Source: an uncultured Collinsella sp. (GTDB taxonomy: Bacteria; Actinomycetota; Coriobacteriia; Coriobacteriales; Coriobacteriaceae). Taken from it: a stretch of DNA of 47,802 nt. The translations under genes were made by a program, and so were the position numbers. The notes beneath the pieces are model-generated. The model saw only the letters and a program-made list of their open reading frames with translations, ran no database searches and was not told the DNA's origin. The stretch lies in assembly GCA_900757205.1 (NCBI GenBank), contig CAAENA010000059.1, positions 1 to 47,802 of the forward strand. Direction: 5' to 3'. Below are positions 24,635-32,662 of this stretch, piece after piece (position 1 is the first letter of the stretch; the number at the start of each line of letters is the position of its first letter).

Positions 24635-25621
24635 ATGGCGTTGAGCAAGGCATCATGCACCGGTCGCGGATTGATTCCGGCAATTGGTGGACATGTGCAC
24701 CGCATGTTCGATGAGGGTGAAGACGACCTGTTTTCGCTGAGCCTTGACGACGTGATGGATGATCGCCCGTGGACCGCCGACGAACTCATGGGCGGCGGGG
24801 CTCGCCCGTCAAGCCCCAATCCCGCACTTGCGCCTAAGCCCGCATCTGCGCCGGCTCCTGCGCAGTCGCCTGTTTCGACGCCCGCGTCTGCGCCCACACC
24901 CACTTCGGCGCCCACGCCCACTCCCCGCCCCGCAAGCGACCCGTCCGAGACGGCGGCGTTTCTCGCTGCAGCGACGCAGGGCAAATCGGCCGACAGCACC
25001 GTTATGTACAGCGCCCGGCAGTTGCCTGTTCCTGCGGCACGCAAGCCTCCGGTCACAAGGCTCGATGAGCCCGTTGCCCATCAGGTTGCCTACGATTCCT
25101 GGGCTGCAGCCGATCTGGATGAGACCTCTACCGGCATGCCGGCGCTCGACGTTCCAGTTAATCCGCTTTTTGCCGCCAACACGAGCGCCGCGGGCTATGA
25201 GGGCGGTGCGGCATATTCCGATTATTCCGATGGCTATGCTGACGCCGGTCGCATCGAGACCGAGGATTATGGCACCACATCGAGCGATTATCTCAACGAT
25301 CCGTACGCCGCCACGCCTGCACCGGAATATGACCCGGAGGCCGCGTCCGCACCGGCGTATACCAAAAGCACGGGCGAAGAGCGCTTCGCCGATTATTACG
25401 CCGAGGAAAAGGCGCTGCGTTTTTCGGAATTTCCGCAGGCAGTCAAGGTTGCCTTTATCGCCATTGTCATTGCCCTGCTCGGTGTCATTGCGTTTGAGGG
25501 ATTCCGGCTGTTCTCCGGCCCCACCCAAGCGGAGTCGGAGACCCAGCAAAAAGAGGACGATAACGAGTATCTGGACATCAACACCCTCAAGGGCGACCCC
25601 AACGACGGGGACGATGAGTAG
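24635..25621 (+). CDS. Pro/Ala-rich protein with one C-terminal membrane segment
   Basis: Not recognised. From ATG 24635 (AAGGGTGG upstream) the product has 328 residues: an acidic N-terminal segment (FDEGEDDLFSLSLDDVMDD near 25), a low-complexity Pro/Ala/Ser/Thr region (about 60-100), a Tyr/Asp-rich stretch (about 195-240), one hydrophobic helix (about 272-296, FIAIVIALLGVIAFEGF) and a short acidic tail. There is no signal peptide, so the long N-terminal part is probably cytoplasmic and the protein anchored from its C-terminal end. A scaffold at the membrane is possible but unproven. Confidence 0.75.
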   Translation: MALSKASCTGRGLIPAIGGHVHRMFDEGEDDLFSLSLDDVMDDRPWTADELMGGGARPSSPNPALAPKPASAPAPAQSPVSTPASAPTPTSAPTPTPRPASDPSETAAFLAAATQGKSADSTVMYSARQLPVPAARKPPVTRLDEPVAHQVAYDSWAAADLDETSTGMPALDVPVNPLFAANTSAAGYEGGAAYSDYSDGYADAGRIETEDYGTTSSDYLNDPYAATPAPEYDPEAASAPAYTKSTGEERFADYYAEEKALRFSEFPQAVKVAFIAIVIALLGVIAFEGFRLFSGPTQAESETQQKEDDNEYLDINTLKGDPNDGDDE

Positions 25622-25986
25622 CGAGGGCTGAAGGCGGCCGCAGGATCCCGCATCCAACACCGGCTTCTAAGTGCTGTTTTGTCATCCAGCTACACTTTTC
25701 CGAAGTTTTAAGGTGCCTATTTCGACACTTTTCCGTACTTTTACACGGCTGATTTCGACACTTTTCCGGATGAAAGCCGAATAATCACTTGGGAAACCAA
25801 CGCCGTTCACGCGTCATTTCGCAGGCGGCGCTTGATTTCTGTCCGTACACGTTGATAGACTTCCTCTTGCCCGCAAGGAGCGGGCGCGTTTTATCCAGAG
25901 TCGGGGTAGAGAGTTGGCTCCACGATCCCGACGCCAACCGGCCAAGAGGCACGGTGGCCCTGCCAACATCGATGAAAGGAGTCCGT
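25622..25986. repeat. Non-coding gap with a 33-bp tandem repeat (3 copies)
   Basis: ACACTTTTCCG occurs at 25692, 25725 and 25758, exactly 33 bases apart. The units also share TTTTA and ATTTCG, giving a near-tandem 33-bp array at about 25681-25770. The rest of the gap shows no convincing gene. The array lies about 220 bases upstream of the next start and could be an operator or binding array. Confidence 0.65.
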
Positions 25987-26352
25987 ATGGACAATTTCTC
26001 TGTGCGCAGCGAGCGTAACTTCCACAACCTGATCGTCAAACCGAATCACATGCATCTTCTGGATAAGCCAAATGGCTACGCCTCGGCCATGATCAAGAGC
26101 AGCCTCTCCCACCAGATGCGCTTTACGGTGCAGGTGCTCAAGGAAGAACTCTGCGCCGCCGGCAGCCCGCACGTGCTGCAGATCAAGCTGCTTGGAGACG
26201 ACTCGCGTGAGCCGTCTAGCTGGAAGCTCTTTGCTGACGGCGTATGCGTTGCGGACGGATCCGGCGCCTTTGCCCGAGAGTGCTTCTGCGAGGGAGCCGA
26301 GGCATTCCTGGACCTGTGCCGCGACGCCGTGCGCTCGGCCGAGCTGTACTAG
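25987..26352 (+). CDS. Small conserved-looking protein of unknown function
   Basis: Not recognised. The ATG at 25987 has AAAGGAG 5 bases upstream. The product has 121 residues, begins MDNFSVRSERNFHNLIVKPN and has no signal peptide or membrane segment. The mixed composition with a Cys-containing C-terminal part (DGVCVADGSG, ARECFCEGAEAFLDLC) suggests a soluble protein. It stands alone behind the 33-bp repeat array. Confidence 0.65.
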   Translation: MDNFSVRSERNFHNLIVKPNHMHLLDKPNGYASAMIKSSLSHQMRFTVQVLKEELCAAGSPHVLQIKLLGDDSREPSSWKLFADGVCVADGSGAFARECFCEGAEAFLDLCRDAVRSAELY

Positions 26353-26627
26353 TGGAGCCAGAGGGAGTATGAGCTGTTGAGTGCGGCCCGCGGGATTGCG
26401 GGGGCGTAGGAACAGAAGCCTCATGATGGTGGCCTCGGCTGGAATGACGTATCGCTCGATAAATGATCTCAACAACGTAGCCGATGCGCCGCATTTCGCC
26501 TCAAAGGCATTGAGCGATCGGGTGGCGTCCAGCATTTCTTTGATATCCCCAATTGATTGTTCCGAGAAAGTCTCTTCATGCCCTCATAATCGCCCTTACG
26601 AGAAACTTGGACGAGACGGGCGTCCAT
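26353..26627 (-). pseudogene. Possible frameshifted remnant on the - strand
   Basis: The 381-base gap 26353-26733 has no intact + strand gene. On the - strand an ATG at 26627 opens a frame (MDARLVQVSRKGDYEGMKRL) that makes sense only if it shifts by one base near 26560 into a second frame (EQSIGDIKEMLDATRSLNAF, then LRSFIERYVIPAEATIMRLL). The joined protein looks helical and gene-like but was not recognised. It could equally be chance open frames in GC-rich DNA. Confidence 0.25.
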
Positions 26628-26733
26628 ACGCCGTCTCTAAACTAACGAGCCGTTCGCGGAAAGAACATCAGGCTAGCGTGGGCCAAAGATATACTGGTAT
26701 CGTTGCAACAATTATGGAAGATCGGCATCGTCA

Positions 26734-28548
26734 ATGACCTCCTTGAAATTCTCCAGGCGCTTCGCGCTTAGCCTGCTCGTCCCGCTGTCCGCCGCCGTAG
26801 CGCTAGCTTTGCCCTCAACCGCCCTCGCTGCGTCGGACCCGAACCCGCCCAGCATCTCCAACGTGACGTTATCCGCGACGACAGTCACGGCCGGCTCCAC
26901 GCTGCATGTCGGCTACGATGTGGACGACCCCGATGGGGTGCGGTCAGTCACGCCGATAGTCGAGGTCGTCGTCGATAGCGATGACGGGGACCAGGGCAAC
27001 AGCTCCCGCCTCGCCTTCCGGTCGACCGGCGACACGACCGCGGGCTTCGATATCCCCACCTCCCCGAGCGACCGGCCCTGCAGGTACCGGATCATCGGCC
27101 TCGGCGTGACCGATAGCCTTGGATGGGTTACCGATGTCTACGACGCGGCGTATGCCGAGGAGAAGGGACTCAACTCTCCGACCTTCGCCACCAGCCCCCT
27201 CGTCTATGAGGTGACCGAGGGGCCCGCGGACCAGAACCCGCCGACCGTGTCCTCCGTGTCGTTCTCGAGCAGGGAGGTCGCGACCGGTGCCGACTTCCAC
27301 ATCTCTTGGTCCGTCGCGGACCCGGACGGCGTTCGCTCCGTTTCCCCCATACTGCAGCGGGGCTGGGAGGATAAGGACGACGGCTGCTCCGTTTCGTCGG
27401 CCTATTATCACGGAGGCTCGTCTATCGACGGGTTCGACCTCACATTCGACAGCAATAGGATCGGAAGGCACAGGCTGATCGGCCTTTCGGTCACCGATGA
27501 CCTAGGGTTCGAGACCGATGTGTACGAGAGTTCCTACGCCAGGGCCAACGGCATCTCGGGCGCGACTTTCTCGGTTGCCGACCCGAGCGAGCTGTGCTTC
27601 GAGGTGACCGGCAGCGCGATCGACCGGAACCCGCCCACGGTCTCGAACGTTTCCATCTCCGCGAAGAGAGTCCCTGTCGGCGGGCTCCTCCGCATCTATT
27701 GCAATGTAGGCGACGCGGACGGCGTGAAGTCTGTCTCCCCGATTCTCGGCGACCCCGGCTATGTCGAGGACCCGAACTCTGTAAAGGCCCGTAAAACGTT
27801 GAGCTGCAGCTACGATGCGGCAAGAGGCTATATCGAAATCGAGTTCCCCACGTCGCTCTCGATGGGCTCGTTTGAAATCCATGCCCTCGCGGTCCTCGAC
27901 AAGGCGGGTCATGAGACCTTCGTCTACAGCTCCGCCTACGCCGAGCGTAACGGCAAGACCGGCGTCCGGACCTTTGATGTCGACGACGCGGAGAACGTCA
28001 CCTTCGACGTGACCGCCCCGCTGTATGCCGCCACCAAGGGCAACGGACAGGCATATGCAAAGGGCAACGAGAACGGTCTGACCTTCCGCTTCAGCGGTCC
28101 TCTCGATGAGTTCACGCGTCTCCTCGTGGACGGAAATGAGGCCTCCGCTGAGAACTACACCGCAACCAAGGGCAGCACGATTATCGAGCTCAAGCCGGCC
28201 TACCTGGACACGCTTGCCGCCGGCGGACACACCGTCACGGCCGTCTGGAAGGACGGGACGGCGACCGATGCATCCTTCACCGTGGAGGGGAAGGCCCAAG
28301 GGGAGCAGGCGGGCGGCAAGACCGATGTAGATTCACCCGGCGACAACAAAAGTGATCCTGCCACTCCTGAAAAGGACGCCGACGAGGCGTCTACAAAAAG
28401 GTCGGGACACACGACAACCGATGAACTAAAGCTCGCCGTAACCGGCGATTCCGCTTGGATGGCCAGCATCGCATTAGCCATGGCGGCCACGGCCTGCTTC
28501 GCGGCAGCGAGAAGGCTTGAGCCCAAGCAGCATAGGCACGAACAGTAG
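26734..28548 (+). CDS. Secreted wall-anchored repeat protein with LAxTG-type sorting signal
   Basis: Protein of 604 residues with a signal peptide (residues 1-32, cleavage likely after ALA). It has three repeats of about 130 residues starting near 36, 167 and 300, each opening with Asp-x-Asn-Pro-Pro and containing a DPDGVRSV-type motif (DADGVKSV in the third). A different domain follows near 430-520, then a charged Lys/Asp/Pro linker, LAVTG at 567-571, a hydrophobic helix and an Arg-Arg end. The repeats look like beta-sandwich surface modules. LAxTG is the signal of class E sortases in high-GC actinobacteria. The ribosome-binding site is poor, and the codon choice differs somewhat from neighbours, so transfer is possible. 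Ligand unknown. Confidence 0.8.
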   Translation: MTSLKFSRRFALSLLVPLSAAVALALPSTALAASDPNPPSISNVTLSATTVTAGSTLHVGYDVDDPDGVRSVTPIVEVVVDSDDGDQGNSSRLAFRSTGDTTAGFDIPTSPSDRPCRYRIIGLGVTDSLGWVTDVYDAAYAEEKGLNSPTFATSPLVYEVTEGPADQNPPTVSSVSFSSREVATGADFHISWSVADPDGVRSVSPILQRGWEDKDDGCSVSSAYYHGGSSIDGFDLTFDSNRIGRHRLIGLSVTDDLGFETDVYESSYARANGISGATFSVADPSELCFEVTGSAIDRNPPTVSNVSISAKRVPVGGLLRIYCNVGDADGVKSVSPILGDPGYVEDPNSVKARKTLSCSYDAARGYIEIEFPTSLSMGSFEIHALAVLDKAGHETFVYSSAYAERNGKTGVRTFDVDDAENVTFDVTAPLYAATKGNGQAYAKGNENGLTFRFSGPLDEFTRLLVDGNEASAENYTATKGSTIIELKPAYLDTLAAGGHTVTAVWKDGTATDASFTVEGKAQGEQAGGKTDVDSPGDNKSDPATPEKDADEASTKRSGHTTTDELKLAVTGDSAWMASIALAMAATACFAAARRLEPKQHRHEQ

Positions 28549-28730
28549 CTCAAAGCGAACTCAACTGGGAAGGGCAGATGGATAGCCGTCCTTCTCTTGC
28601 AATCAACCCAATCCGCTGAAATGCAATCAGTTAACGAGTTTTGCCAGACGCTCGGTCTCTACCCCGCTCTGGCAAGCCACCTAGCAATGAGATAATGCCC
28701 ACGGCGATCAACGCAAACAAGGAGCACGCT

Positions 28731-29966
28731 ATGGCAGACAACGAGATCAAACCCTCAACGGACGGCGGCCGAGAGGAACTCGTGGCAAAACAGCTCGCAT
28801 CGACCAAAATCCACCTCGCGCTCACCCAGGAGCGGGTGGACGTCTCCGGCGCCATCAAGCTGCCGCTCGAGCGAATTCCCCAGCTCGGCGTGGCGTTCGC
28901 CTCGCTCCCCTCGATGTTTCGCACCGTCACTAACACGGTGAGCGTACCCACGTTGCTCCAGGCGACTGACAAATTTGGCAACCCGCTCGATCCGTCGAAA
29001 CTCAACTCGTTCAAGGACGGCAGCGGTCTCACAGGGGGCTACCGCGACGCAGTCAAGGGCTTTGGACAGGCGCGCTTCCACGTAGTCGAGGGCGACATCG
29101 CCACGAGCGTCACTCAAGTGCCTTACGACCCGACGTCGTTGTTCATGGCAGCCGCAATCGCGCAGATAAACCAAAAGCTCGACTCCATCCAGGAGTCCGT
29201 CGACGAGATGTTCGAGTACATGCGTCAGCGCGACAAGGCCAACATGCGTGGCAACCTCAAGACGCTCGCAGACATCCTCAACGGTTACGGCCTCAACTAC
29301 GGCAACGCCACCTACATGGCAAACGCTCATATGAAGGTGCTCGACATCAAACAGTCGTCCGCGCAGGACATGGAACTCTTCCGCTCGCAGGCGCAAGCGG
29401 ATCTGAAAAAGAAAGGGTTCATCGAGGTGCGAGACGGCTTGGGCAGACGCCTCGACAAGGTGCTCGACTACCTCAAAGACTGCCAGCTCGCCACCTACAT
29501 CCACGCGTTCTCACTGTTCCTCGAACCCATGCTCGCCCAGAACTTCGAGCCCGCAAAGCTCGCGGACGCCACCGCGAAGATCGAGGCCGATTCGATTGCG
29601 TATCGCGAGCTCTACACCGAGTGTTACGACGCCCTCGAGGCGGGAACTGCCGACACCGTCGATGCGGCACTGCTGGGCGGCATCGCGTCCGCGGGCAAAT
29701 TGCTCGGTCACGCCATCGCAAAGACCCCCGTGGGCGAACATACGCTCATCGACGAGGCACTCGAGGGTGCAGGAGAGGACATCGGCAGGTTCAACGACAG
29801 GCAATCCGAGAAACTCCTCGAAAAGCTCCATCGGGCAAAGACGCCTGACGTCGCACCGTTCAAGCAGAGCGTAATGGAAGTAGACACCCTCTACAACCGC
29901 CCCACGCAGATCGCCGTGGACGCCGAGAACGTCTACATCCTGCCTGCCAAGCGGCAGGAAGAGTAG
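28731..29966 (+). CDS. Uncharacterised soluble helical protein
   Basis: Not recognised. The ATG at 28731 has AAGGAG 6 bases upstream, so the longer open frame is not used. The product has 411 residues with no signal peptide. A helical segment near 140-170 (MAAAIAQINQKLDSIQESVDEMFEYMRQRDK) looks like a coiled coil and is followed by further long helices. A small Gly/Ala-rich segment near 330-345 (ALLGGIASAGKLLGHAIA) may associate with membrane. It lies in the accessory island between a surface protein and a broken exonuclease gene. A defence or toxin-like role is conceivable but unsupported. Confidence 0.7.
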   Translation: MADNEIKPSTDGGREELVAKQLASTKIHLALTQERVDVSGAIKLPLERIPQLGVAFASLPSMFRTVTNTVSVPTLLQATDKFGNPLDPSKLNSFKDGSGLTGGYRDAVKGFGQARFHVVEGDIATSVTQVPYDPTSLFMAAAIAQINQKLDSIQESVDEMFEYMRQRDKANMRGNLKTLADILNGYGLNYGNATYMANAHMKVLDIKQSSAQDMELFRSQAQADLKKKGFIEVRDGLGRRLDKVLDYLKDCQLATYIHAFSLFLEPMLAQNFEPAKLADATAKIEADSIAYRELYTECYDALEAGTADTVDAALLGGIASAGKLLGHAIAKTPVGEHTLIDEALEGAGEDIGRFNDRQSEKLLEKLHRAKTPDVAPFKQSVMEVDTLYNRPTQIAVDAENVYILPAKRQEE

Positions 29967-30009
29967 CGATACGCGACAGGCCACGCGCCATGCAGACGGC
30001 CAACGCCGC

Positions 30010-30743
30010 CTATCTCCCCTCCGTCTTCAACCTCAGCTGCAGGTCGCCCAGCTCGGGGCACTTGCTGGAAAGGCGCGTCTGGGGTCGCTCGCCCATCCCC
30101 CACCGCTGGCGGATCTCCTGGGCGTGCAGACTCACGTGATAGTCCCCCTCCATCATCTGCTTGAGCAGCTTGGCGGTCACGCGCACATCGGCTAGGGCAC
30201 TGTGGGCATGGCCCGTCGACTCGTCGAACTCGATGCCAAACCACGCTGCCGCGTCACTCAAAGAGACGCACCCGTGGCTGCCCACGTCCATGATCGAGGT
30301 GTAAAACGCCTGCAGGTCGGACCAGTCCGTACGAAATACGGAAAGATCGATTGATTTGCCTGGCACTCGGTCAAGAGCTGTCGACGATTCGCCTCGCTCC
30401 AGCAAACCACCTGGGCGGAGTAGCGACCAATCCAATCGCTGAGCCTTTTGATCACCGTGTAGAGCGGATCGGCCATCGCGGTGTCCACGGTCGATATCCC
30501 TGTAAGCTCGCGGACGGGAAACGCAACGCCTTCGGTAAATTCCGTCTGCACAAACTGCGAGAACTCGCCCATCACATTGCCGTGGTAATCGAGCTCGACG
30601 GCGCCGACCTCGATAATCTCATTGTGCAGTCCACGGCGCTGGCGCTGCTTTGGCACCGGCGCAAACTCAAAGTCCAGCACGATCTGGCGCGCAAAGTTCG
30701 TCGTATCGATGGCCGAAATATCCGGCGTCTTTTTGTCTGGCAC
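30010..30743 (-). pseudogene. DnaQ-family 3'-5' exonuclease-like gene with a frameshift
   Basis: Two overlapping - strand frames together encode one DEDDh exonuclease-like protein. The first (GTG at 30743) carries VLDFEFAPVP (motif I Asp and Glu) and NEIIEVGAVELD. The second carries YTSIMDVGSHGCVSLSDAAAWFGIEF and GHAHSALADVRVTAKLL (motif III His and Asp). Reading must change frame near 30350-30360, between Cys-Gln-Ala and Lys-Ser-Ile-Asp-Leu. No slippery heptamer is obvious, so a one-base indel (real or sequencing error) is more likely than programmed frameshifting. If intact it would be about 240 residues. Confidence 0.75.
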
Positions 30744-30974
30744 GGTCAGGGCCTTTCTCCGTCAACTGCCGCTCGTTACATAGGCGGCTACATTGTCGTA
30801 AGGATAGGCGCCCGTGCGGACACAAAAGCGGGGTGCAATGCCATGCACCAGGCACGCGCCACACAGACGGACCCAAGGGATCCCGCCCGCTCTATTCAAA
30901 TGCATGTGATAAAAATTGAGGCCCGGTAACTTGAATCAGCGGTCATCCCGGGCCCATCAGAGCTCACAGAGCTC

Positions 30975-31070
30975 TTGGTTGCTTTGGTCTCGCTTTTCAC
31001 AGCGTTTGTCGGGCTTTCCGAGGCACTCAAGCAGCGTTCAAAGCAAAACAAGAGGGGTCGACGCCGCTAA
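30975..31070 (+). CDS. Possible small hydrophobic peptide (type I toxin-like)
   Basis: A frame open from 30930 to TAA at 31068-31070 encodes a membrane-helix-like segment (LVALVSLFTAFVGLSEALK) and a strongly basic tail (Lys-Gln-Asn-Lys-Arg-Gly-Arg-Arg-Arg). This is the layout of small type I toxins. Only TTG codons (30975, 30984) are available as starts. The stop codon lies inside a stem-loop whose - strand side ends in a T-rich run, as in loci with an antisense RNA. No promoter or antisense RNA was verified. Confidence 0.3.
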   Translation: MVALVSLFTAFVGLSEALKQRSKQNKRGRRR

Positions 31071-31083
31071 GGCGATGACCCCT
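31053..31083 (-). terminator. Stem-loop downstream of the DUF4143 remnant
   Basis: Stem 31053-31059 with 31077-31083 (7 bp) is extended by a 4-bp inner stem (31062-31065 with 31071-31074). On the - strand it is followed by CTTGTTTTGCTTT. It would end - strand transcription of the gene at 31210-31836. Confidence 0.6.
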
Positions 31084-31209
31084 TAATCCAAGCAACGGCG
31101 CTGCCCAGCTCTTCACTACTTGGGCTGCCGTCGACCTTATTTTACCCACGGGCGCCGGGTTTACCAAATGGATTTTCGGTAAAGGAAGCACGGCACGCCC
31201 GCAAAAACA

Positions 31210-31836
31210 CTACGCCCCAAGTGCCGCCATGGGGATCACCGCCACGCCGTCGTCGCGTGTGTAGGCAATGCCCCCCTTTCCAACCACGACCGCCAAAAAC
31301 GCCGGCGCGGCATTCTGGGCGGCAGGATTGGAGAGCACTTTCCTCTCCAGCGCCTTGAGATTTCTCGCTCCATCGTCTGCTTTCGCATCACTCAGCTTGA
31401 CCTCGATGGCTCCCCAGCGCCCGTCGTGCTCAACGATCAGATCGACCTCAAGGCCCTTCTCATCTCGGAAATAATGGACACTGTTGTCGACGCCGCCGTA
31501 GGTGGAAAGGAACACGCGCACGTCGCGCAGAACGAGGTTCTCAAAGAGCATCCCCAGCGTTTGCATATCGCCAAGCAGCCGCTCAGGGGTAGCCCCCAGC
31601 AACGTCGCCGCAAGTAACGGGTCGCAGAAGTAGCGCTTGGGGCGCACGCGAACGCGGGCCTTCGAGCGCATGGGCGGCTCCCATCCGCACAGGTCCTCGG
31701 TCAGCTTGAGCCTGTTGAAGAGGTCCAGGTACGCAGCGATGGTCCTCTCGTCGGGACCCACCTCGCCGTACGAGGCATCCTTCATGAGCGTCTTGTACGT
31801 GACAGCCTGGCTCTCGTTCATGGCAAGAGCTCGCAA
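31210..31836 (-). pseudogene. C-terminal half of a DUF4143 AAA-type ATPase
   Basis: The 208 residues match the C-terminal DUF4143 part of AAA-type ATP-binding proteins: a winged-helix-like segment (NESQAVTYKTLMKDASYGEV), PKRYFCDPLLAATLLG, FENLVLRDVRVFLS, and the nuclease-like YFRDEKGLEVDLIVEHDGRWGAIEVKL. Full-length family members have about 400 residues with a P-loop ATPase domain first; that half is missing. The frame is closed by a stop near 31865 next to a 23-bp repeat array. The deletion makes it a likely pseudogene; translation from TTG 31836 or an internal ATG cannot be excluded. Confidence 0.75.
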
Positions 31837-31877
31837 AAGGCCGTGTGCAAGCTCGGGCGATCATGCGATATGCGAAA

Positions 31878-31975
31878 TTACGCCATTCTCAATGCGGATT
31901 TTACGCTACTTTCAATGTAGTTTTTACGCCGTTGCGGATGTAGTTTTTACGCTATGTTCATTGAAGGTTTTACGC
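31878..31975. repeat. Five-copy 23-bp iteron-like array
   Basis: TTACGC begins at 31878, 31901, 31924, 31947 and 31970, exactly 23 bases apart. On the - strand the units read GCGTAAAA followed by a looser ACTACATTGAAAGTA-like part. The array lies directly upstream of the truncated DUF4143 reading frame. It resembles iterons or a multimeric operator. Confidence 0.8.
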
Positions 31976-32027
31976 TTGGCATCCTTAGCGCGACGCTCAC
32001 TCAACCCCTGACCACCGGATTGCCCGA

Positions 32028-32367
32028 ATTCCGGGATGCTGCCTCCGCTCCAAACAAAAGGCCCCGACTCGCGATGAGCTGCCTCCCATTTCTTGAACAT
32101 TAGAAATGGGAGGCTTTCCACCCCATGCCTCTATCGGAAACGGCATCCCGTCCTGAGCATCGAATCCGGGACGTAGTTTCCGCATGCGGCTTCGTTAGGA
32201 AAGCATGTTCCACTCTGAGCGCTCATTCCGGGGTGCAATTTCCGCCAGAGACGCCGCCGGGAAAGCACATCCCGGTTTGGAGCCGAAATCTGGGATGTAG
32301 TTTCCGCTTGAAGGGCGATCCGAAAAGCACGTCCCATTCCGAGTGGCAATTCCTGGTCACAGTTTCC
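32028..32367 (+). repeat. Hairpin array 1 (four clear units plus two diverged)
   Basis: Four 46-bp imperfect palindromes start at 32136, 32198, 32260 and 32322, at a period of exactly 62 bp. Stems are GGAAA...CCC with GGG...TTTCC and the loop core is like TTCTGAGCGC. In phase before them, 32074-32119 is a diverged unit with a perfect 13-bp stem (32081-32093 with 32102-32114). A partial unit and a copy of the xdhD terminator region lie at about 32028-32080. The same family forms array 2. Confidence 0.85.
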
Positions 32368-32662
32368 GCAGATACAAGGCGACAGTCCGCCACCCTTATC
32401 ACATGCCTTCAAATATGCGATCCAGAAACACAAAACAGCAGATAGAATGCTCTTTTTCAAAAAGTACACGTCCCGAAACTTACCAAGACTTCATATCCAG
32501 CCACCATTCACGGTCGCCGATTACCGCCCACCGATTCGGATGTAAAAATGTCGCCGAAAACAGGCCATCTACCTGCATGGTTAGATTTTGGTCAGCTTTT
32601 GGTCAGTTGAGCGGCAAGTTCCGGCTGATACGTTTTTGCTACCCAAAAGGAGGCGGTAGCTC
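32368..32662 (+). promoter_or_regulatory. Upstream region of the nuclease-like gene
   Basis: 295 bases without a gene. A direct repeat TTTTGGTCAG occurs twice, 11 bases apart, near 32585-32606, and AAAGGAGG precedes the start at 32663. No clear promoter hexamers were identified. Confidence 0.35.

Larger units (their letters stand above)
30744..31209. other. Gap between exonuclease remnant and DUF4143 remnant
   Basis: 466 bases without a standard gene. The left part holds only the upstream region of the exonuclease gene. The right part holds a short hydrophobic reading frame (30975-31070, +) and a terminator-like hairpin (31053-31083), described separately. Confidence 0.5.
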
